Below, in pieces: positions 7,063 through 10,022 of a stretch of DNA of 10,022 bases. This DNA is from Lachnospiraceae bacterium (GTDB lineage: Bacteria; Bacillota_A; Clostridia; Lachnospirales; Lachnospiraceae): contig VSOD01000119.1 of NCBI GenBank assembly GCA_009774655.1, forward strand, positions 1 through 10,022, given 5' to 3'. Within the stretch, counting starts at the first letter, position 1. Each line of letters opens with the position of its first letter. The position numbers and the translations under genes were made by a program. The notes under the pieces were generated by a model. The model worked only from the letters and a program-made list of their open reading frames with translations, was not told the DNA's origin and did not search any database.

Positions 7063-7437
7063 ATGGGGAAAAAGGAAGTTTATACACAGAAAGTGCTTTT
7101 CGTGACAAAGTGTATGCTGGCAGCGTATATCCTGACGGCCGGCCTGCTGCTTTTGCTTGCCTTTATGCTGTACAGGTTCGGGCTGTCTGAGAAAGTGGTG
7201 TCTTTGTGCATCATCGGCATCTACATAGCAGTCACGTTCCTGACCGGTGTGCTGTCCGGCAGGCGGGCCGGCCGCAAAAAGTATCTGTGGGGTCTGGCTA
7301 TGGGCGTCGCCTACTATGTGATCCTTGTGATCGTGTCGCTGATCGTCAACAGGGGGCCGCAGGACGTGGCCGGCAATATGGTGACGGTGTTTTTCCTCTG
7401 CGCGGGCAGCGGTATGCTGGGCGGCATGATCAGCTGA
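7063..7437 (+). CDS. TIGR04086-type membrane protein
   Basis: A 124-residue integral membrane protein with four hydrophobic segments at about 12-37, 43-64, 73-94 and 104-123, separated by short basic loops (SGRRAGRKKYLWG). The short length, the glycine-rich last helix (CAGSGMLGGMIS) and its place directly before the SCIFF peptide gene fit the TIGR04086 family as I know it; function is unknown. GGAGGG (7054-7059) is only 3 nt from ATG 7063, which is close but usable. An A+T-rich stretch around 6981-6992 contains TATAAA (6986-6991), a possible -10 box without a convincing -35. The next gene is 131 nt away and has its own promoter. Confidence 0.8.
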   Translation: MGKKEVYTQKVLFVTKCMLAAYILTAGLLLLLAFMLYRFGLSEKVVSLCIIGIYIAVTFLTGVLSGRRAGRKKYLWGLAMGVAYYVILVIVSLIVNRGPQDVAGNMVTVFFLCAGSGMLGGMIS

Positions 7438-7476
7438 ACAAAAAATTCACCTTGCAAAAATTTTTACGAAAATACT

Positions 7477-7504
7477 TTTATACCGATAAATATTGTGATA
7501 TACT
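7477..7504 (+). promoter_or_regulatory. Extended -10 promoter for scfA
   Basis: TATACT (7499-7504) is preceded by TG at 7496-7497, giving the TGnTATACT extended -10 form. TTTATA (7477-7482) stands 16 nt upstream as a weak -35. The surrounding 7438-7510 is a marked A+T-rich island in G+C-rich neighbours. Transcription would start near 7511, about 58 nt before scfA. Confidence 0.65.
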
Positions 7505-7568
7505 ACATGAAGTTATCAGAACAATTACGAAATCCGTATCAGGATGACACATAAGGAGGAAACGATAT

Positions 7569-7712
7569 ATGAAACATATTAAGACTTTAACGACAAGAGA
7601 TCTGAAGGAATCCATGAAGAAGGGCGGCTGCGGTGAGTGCCAGACATCCTGTCAGTCAGCATGCAAGACATCCTGTACAGTAGGGAACCAGAGCTGCGAG
7701 AAGGCAAGATAA
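7569..7712 (+). CDS. scfA: SCIFF ranthipeptide precursor
   Basis: A 47-residue precursor peptide of the SCIFF family (six cysteines in forty-five residues), substrate of the radical SAM maturase encoded downstream. The leader MKHIKTLTTRDLKESMKKGG (1-20) is followed by a core CGECQTSCQSACKTSC (21-36) and TVGNQSCEKAR. The six cysteines are C21, C24, C28, C32, C36 and C43. Family knowledge: the homologous maturase in Caldanaerobacter links a core cysteine thiol to a threonine side chain (Cys32 to Thr37 as I recall), giving a non-alpha thioether, the ranthipeptide class; both residues are present at these numbers here. The ribosome binding site AAGGAGGA (7553-7560), 8 nt before ATG 7569, is the best in the window and suggests high expression. 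The mature product's role is unsettled; a part in clostridial quorum sensing has been proposed. Confidence 0.95.
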   Translation: MKHIKTLTTRDLKESMKKGGCGECQTSCQSACKTSCTVGNQSCEKAR

Positions 7713-7720
7713 GACGGCCG

Positions 7721-7745
7721 CGTGCAGTTTCTGACTTTGTGCACG
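7721..7745 (+). other. Small hairpin after scfA
   Basis: CGTGCA (7721-7726) pairs with TGCACG (7740-7745) across a 13-nt loop, 8 nt after the scfA stop. There is no following T-run, so it is not a terminator; it could protect the 3' end of a processed scfA message. Confidence 0.35.
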
Positions 7746-7756
7746 AAGCGGATAAG

Positions 7757-7771
7757 GCCGCAGGATGCGGC
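7757..7771 (+). other. Small GC hairpin in the scfA-scfB gap
   Basis: GCCGCA (7757-7762) pairs with TGCGGC (7766-7771) across a GGA loop. It is the second of four consecutive inverted repeats between scfA and scfB. Confidence 0.35.
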
Positions 7772-7800
7772 GTGGATGCAGGAGTAAGAAGACCGGAGTT

Positions 7801-7832
7801 ATAAGCAGCGATCAGGCGTCGCTGCTTATTAT
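7801..7832 (+). terminator. Attenuator-like hairpin between scfA and scfB
   Basis: A perfect 11-bp stem, ATAAGCAGCGA (7801-7811) with TCGCTGCTTAT (7819-7829), encloses a 7-nt loop. The 3' side continues TAT, so the T-rich tract is weak and termination is probably partial. A leaky stop here would give more peptide precursor than enzyme message, a common arrangement for modified-peptide genes; that role is inference. Confidence 0.6.
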
Positions 7833-7845
7833 GCGTCGTGGCGTA

Positions 7846-7910
7846 GTGTGAGAAGTACTTCTAAAGCTCACAGCAATGGCTGTTTCGCTAAGAAGTACTA
7901 AGTCTCACAC
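7846..7910 (+). repeat. 65-nt interrupted palindrome upstream of scfB
   Basis: Outer arms GTGTGAGA (7846-7853) and TCTCACAC (7903-7910) pair perfectly, followed by AGTACTTCT (7854-7862) with AGAAGTACT (7891-7899); an AAG bulge (7900-7902) separates them on the right. Inside, AGC/GCT (7865-7867, 7887-7889) and ACAGC/GCTGT (7870-7874, 7879-7883) continue the stem to an AATG loop, making one long hairpin or cruciform. Both arms hold the palindrome AGTACT. It carries no protein and no T-tract. It may be a dispersed repeat, a remnant of a small non-autonomous mobile element, or a regulatory RNA structure. Confidence 0.6.
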
Positions 7911-7997
7911 ACACAGAACGGACAGCCACAGGAAGAAGAGGAAGGACAGGGAACTGCCGCAGTTTGCAGGCCGCAGTTTCCGGGCAGGAGAATCGAA

Positions 7998-9413
7998 GTG
8001 ATACATCAATATGTGAGTAACGGATATCATATCGTACTGGATGTGAACAGCGGCAGCGTACATGTGGTAGATGAGATGACATACCGCGTGATTCCGCTGG
8101 TGGAGAAGGCGCTGGCAGATCAGAACATGACGGCCAGTGAGCTGGAAGCGTATGTGCTTGCGCAGACTGCGGGGGAATCCGGGGAGGCGATGGACAGCGC
8201 AGAACTGGGAGAAGTGATCGCAGAGCTTCTGCAGTTAAAAGAAGCGGGCGTGTTGTATACAGAGGATATTTACGAGCAGTATATCGGTGCATATAAAAGC
8301 CGGGAGACGGTGGTGAAGGCGCTTTGTCTGCATATCGCCCACGATTGTAATCTGGCCTGCAGATACTGTTTTGCGGAAGAAGGAGAGTACCACGGCAGAA
8401 GGGCGCTCATGAGTTATGAGACGGGCAGGAAGGCGCTTGACTTTCTGGTGGCGCATTCGGGGAACCGGGTCAATCTGGAGGTGGACTTCTTCGGCGGGGA
8501 ACCGCTGCTTAACTGGCAGGTGGTGAAGGATCTGGTGGCTTATGGCAGAAGTCTGGAAGCGCCGCACCACAAGAAGTTCCGGTTTACGCTGACCACCAAC
8601 GGCGTCCTTTTGAACGACGAGATACTGGAATTTGCCAACGCGGAGATGGCGAATATCGTTCTCAGCATCGACGGGCGAAAAAGAATCCATGACCTGATGC
8701 GGCCGCACCGGGGCGGACAGGGCAGCTATGACGAGGTGGTACCGAAGTATCAGAAGGTGGCCGAGAGCAGACACCAGATGAATTATTATGTGCGGGGCAC
8801 TTTTACCAGAAACAATCTGGACTTTACCGAAGACGTGAAGCATCTGGCGGACCTGGGATTCGAGCAGATCTCCGTGGAGCCGGTGGTGGCGGACGACACG
8901 GAGGACTATGCGCTGCGTGAGGAGGATATACCGGCCATTCTGGCGGAGTATGATAAACTGGCGCTGGAATATATCCGCAGGAAAAAAGAAGGAAAAGGTT
9001 TTAATTTCTTCCATTTTATGATAGATTTAGAAGGTGGCCCGTGCGTGGCCAAGCGGCTGTCAGGCTGCGGGTCGGGGACAGAGTATCTGGCGGTGACACC
9101 CTGGGGGGATCTCTATCCCTGTCATCAGTTTGTGGGGCAGGAGGAATTTCTGCTGGGCAATGTGGACGAGGGCATCGTGCGCACGGACATCCGGGATACG
9201 TTCAAGACATGCAATGTGTATGCGAAGGAGAAGTGCCGGAGCTGTTTTGCGAAATTCTACTGCAGCGGCGGATGCGCGGCCAATGCCTGCCATTTCAGCG
9301 GCAGCATAAACGGCACCTATGATCTTGGCTGTGAGTTGCAGAGGAAGCGTGTGGAATGCGCAATTATGATAAAAGCGGCGCTTGCCGATGAGGAAAAGGA
9401 GAATGCATTATGA
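7998..9413 (+). CDS. scfB: SCIFF maturase, radical SAM/SPASM enzyme
   Basis: A 471-residue cytosolic enzyme that uses S-adenosylmethionine radical chemistry to crosslink cysteines of the ScfA peptide to nearby side chains; the Clostridium thermocellum homologue is CteB. Residues 1-90 (VLDVNSGSVHVVDEMTYRVI) form the N-terminal peptide-recognition domain (RRE). The radical SAM cluster motif CNLACRYC is at C117, C121 and C124, with FFGGEP (164-169) for SAM binding and TTNGVLLNDEI after it. The C-terminal SPASM region holds the auxiliary cluster cysteines, among C349, C357, C375, C413, C416, C422, C426, C431 and C445, including CRSCFAKFYCSGGC (413-426). The start is GTG 7998, with AGGAG (7986-7990) 7 nt upstream, giving the family N-terminus MIHQY. 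It lies 285 nt after scfA, and its TGA overlaps the secD ATG. Confidence 0.95.
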   Translation: MIHQYVSNGYHIVLDVNSGSVHVVDEMTYRVIPLVEKALADQNMTASELEAYVLAQTAGESGEAMDSAELGEVIAELLQLKEAGVLYTEDIYEQYIGAYKSRETVVKALCLHIAHDCNLACRYCFAEEGEYHGRRALMSYETGRKALDFLVAHSGNRVNLEVDFFGGEPLLNWQVVKDLVAYGRSLEAPHHKKFRFTLTTNGVLLNDEILEFANAEMANIVLSIDGRKRIHDLMRPHRGGQGSYDEVVPKYQKVAESRHQMNYYVRGTFTRNNLDFTEDVKHLADLGFEQISVEPVVADDTEDYALREEDIPAILAEYDKLALEYIRRKKEGKGFNFFHFMIDLEGGPCVAKRLSGCGSGTEYLAVTPWGDLYPCHQFVGQEEFLLGNVDEGIVRTDIRDTFKTCNVYAKEKCRSCFAKFYCSGGCAANACHFSGSINGTYDLGCELQRKRVECAIMIKAALADEEKENAL

Positions 9414-10022
9414 AAAAGAAGAGAGCGGTGATCAGTCTGATCGTGTTTGTCCTGATACTCGGGCTGCTCGGTTACACGGCGGTTTTCGGAGTGGGTTCGG
9501 ACAAGTCCGGTTCGGCTTCCAGTATTAAGCTGGGACTGGATCTGGCTGGCGGTGTCAGCATCACCTATCAGGTGGTGGGAGATGAAAACCCGGATGGCGA
9601 GGATATGGAGGACACGATCTACAAGCTGCAGCAGCGTGTACAGAATTACAGCACGGAGGCGCAGGTATATCAGGAGGGTTCTGACCGGATCAATATCGAG
9701 ATTCCCGGTGTATCGGACGCCAATGCGATCCTGGAAGAGCTGGGTAAACCGGGCAGCCTGTATTTTATCGCCCAGACGGACAGCGAGGGGAATCAGAACT
9801 ACACGGGCAGCTACGCTGTGGATGCAGAGGGTGAAGTCGTAATACAGTATACGCTGCTCAAAACCATAGAGGAACTGCAGGCAGACGGTTCCATCGTGCT
9901 GACCGGTACGGAAGTGGCGGGCGCGCAGGCGAGGGCGCAGCAGGACTCCATGGGGAACAGCGAAAACGTGGTGGCGCTGTCTCTGAATGAGACGGGCAAG
10001 GAAGCCTTTGCCAAAGCGACGG
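9410..10022 (+). CDS. secD: Protein translocase subunit SecD, 3' end outside window
   Basis: The ATG at 9410-9412 overlaps the scfB stop TGA (9411-9413), and the frame stays open to the right edge: 204 residues and one further base. SecD (often fused to SecF in Clostridia) sits in the membrane and uses the proton-motive force to help proteins leave the SecYEG channel. Residues 5-24 form the first membrane helix after MKKKR. The SecD signature IKLGLDLAGGVSITYQV is at 39-55, followed by the first periplasmic-type domain with TIYKLQQRVQNY (69-80), INIEIPGVSDANAI (94-107) and GKPGSLYFIAQTD (112-124). Then come LTGTEVAGAQA and ALSLNETGKEAFAKAT, the start of the head subdomain. GAAAAGGAG before the ATG, within scfB, provides the ribosome binding site, so translation is likely coupled. 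Confidence 0.93.
   Translation, partial: MKKKRAVISLIVFVLILGLLGYTAVFGVGSDKSGSASSIKLGLDLAGGVSITYQVVGDENPDGEDMEDTIYKLQQRVQNYSTEAQVYQEGSDRINIEIPGVSDANAILEELGKPGSLYFIAQTDSEGNQNYTGSYAVDAEGEVVIQYTLLKTIEELQADGSIVLTGTEVAGAQARAQQDSMGNSENVVALSLNETGKEAFAKAT

Noticed and set aside
7438..7475. Terminator after the TIGR04086 gene (AAAAATTTTT)
   Set aside because: The palindrome is only A and T with no GC stem, and it fits better as part of the A+T-rich promoter region of scfA.
7841..7915. CRISPR repeat or rho-independent terminator at the long palindrome
   Set aside because: There is only one copy with no spacers, and no T-run follows the right arm.

Overview
The window looks like chromosomal DNA of a Clostridia member, most likely Lachnospiraceae. 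This rests on protein-level resemblance, on the Clostridia-typical block of a TIGR04086 membrane protein, the SCIFF peptide, its radical SAM maturase and SecD, on strong purine-rich ribosome binding sites, and on use of GTG and TTG as start codons. Coding DNA is moderately G+C-rich, while promoter regions are visibly A+T-rich. I see no tRNA, rRNA, CRISPR array, transposase or phage gene.

Layout. (1) 3-794: end of an unrecognised protein gene that enters from the left edge. (2) 805-2604: a good promoter, a leader of about 225 nt, hisS (histidyl-tRNA synthetase) and an 80-residue conserved-looking hypothetical, closed by a clear intrinsic terminator at 2640-2672. (3) 2729-3676: an EamA/DMT-family transporter. 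(4) 3798-5614: a promoter, then an SseB-family protein gene and a phosphoglycolate-phosphatase-like HAD hydrolase gene. (5) 5559-6851 on the minus strand: a CNNM/CBS/CorC (HlyC-like) membrane protein whose 3' end overlaps the phosphatase gene by 56 nt, with its own promoter near 6933-6962. (6) 7063-7437: a four-helix TIGR04086 membrane protein. (7) 7477-10022: an extended -10 promoter, the 47-residue SCIFF precursor scfA (7569-7712), a structured 285-nt intergenic region, the maturase scfB (7998-9413) and secD (9410 onward, cut by the right edge).

How the genes work together. Most of the window is housekeeping. The distinctive part is the right-hand third. ScfA is a six-cysteine ribosomally made peptide. 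ScfB is a radical SAM/SPASM enzyme with an N-terminal peptide-recognition domain that is expected to put thioether crosslinks into ScfA. secD follows scfB with an ATGA start/stop overlap, which ties maturase translation to a Sec-translocon component. The system is a known ranthipeptide family (SCIFF), not a new one. The least explained item is the DNA between scfA and scfB: an 11-bp perfect hairpin followed by a 65-nt interrupted palindrome.
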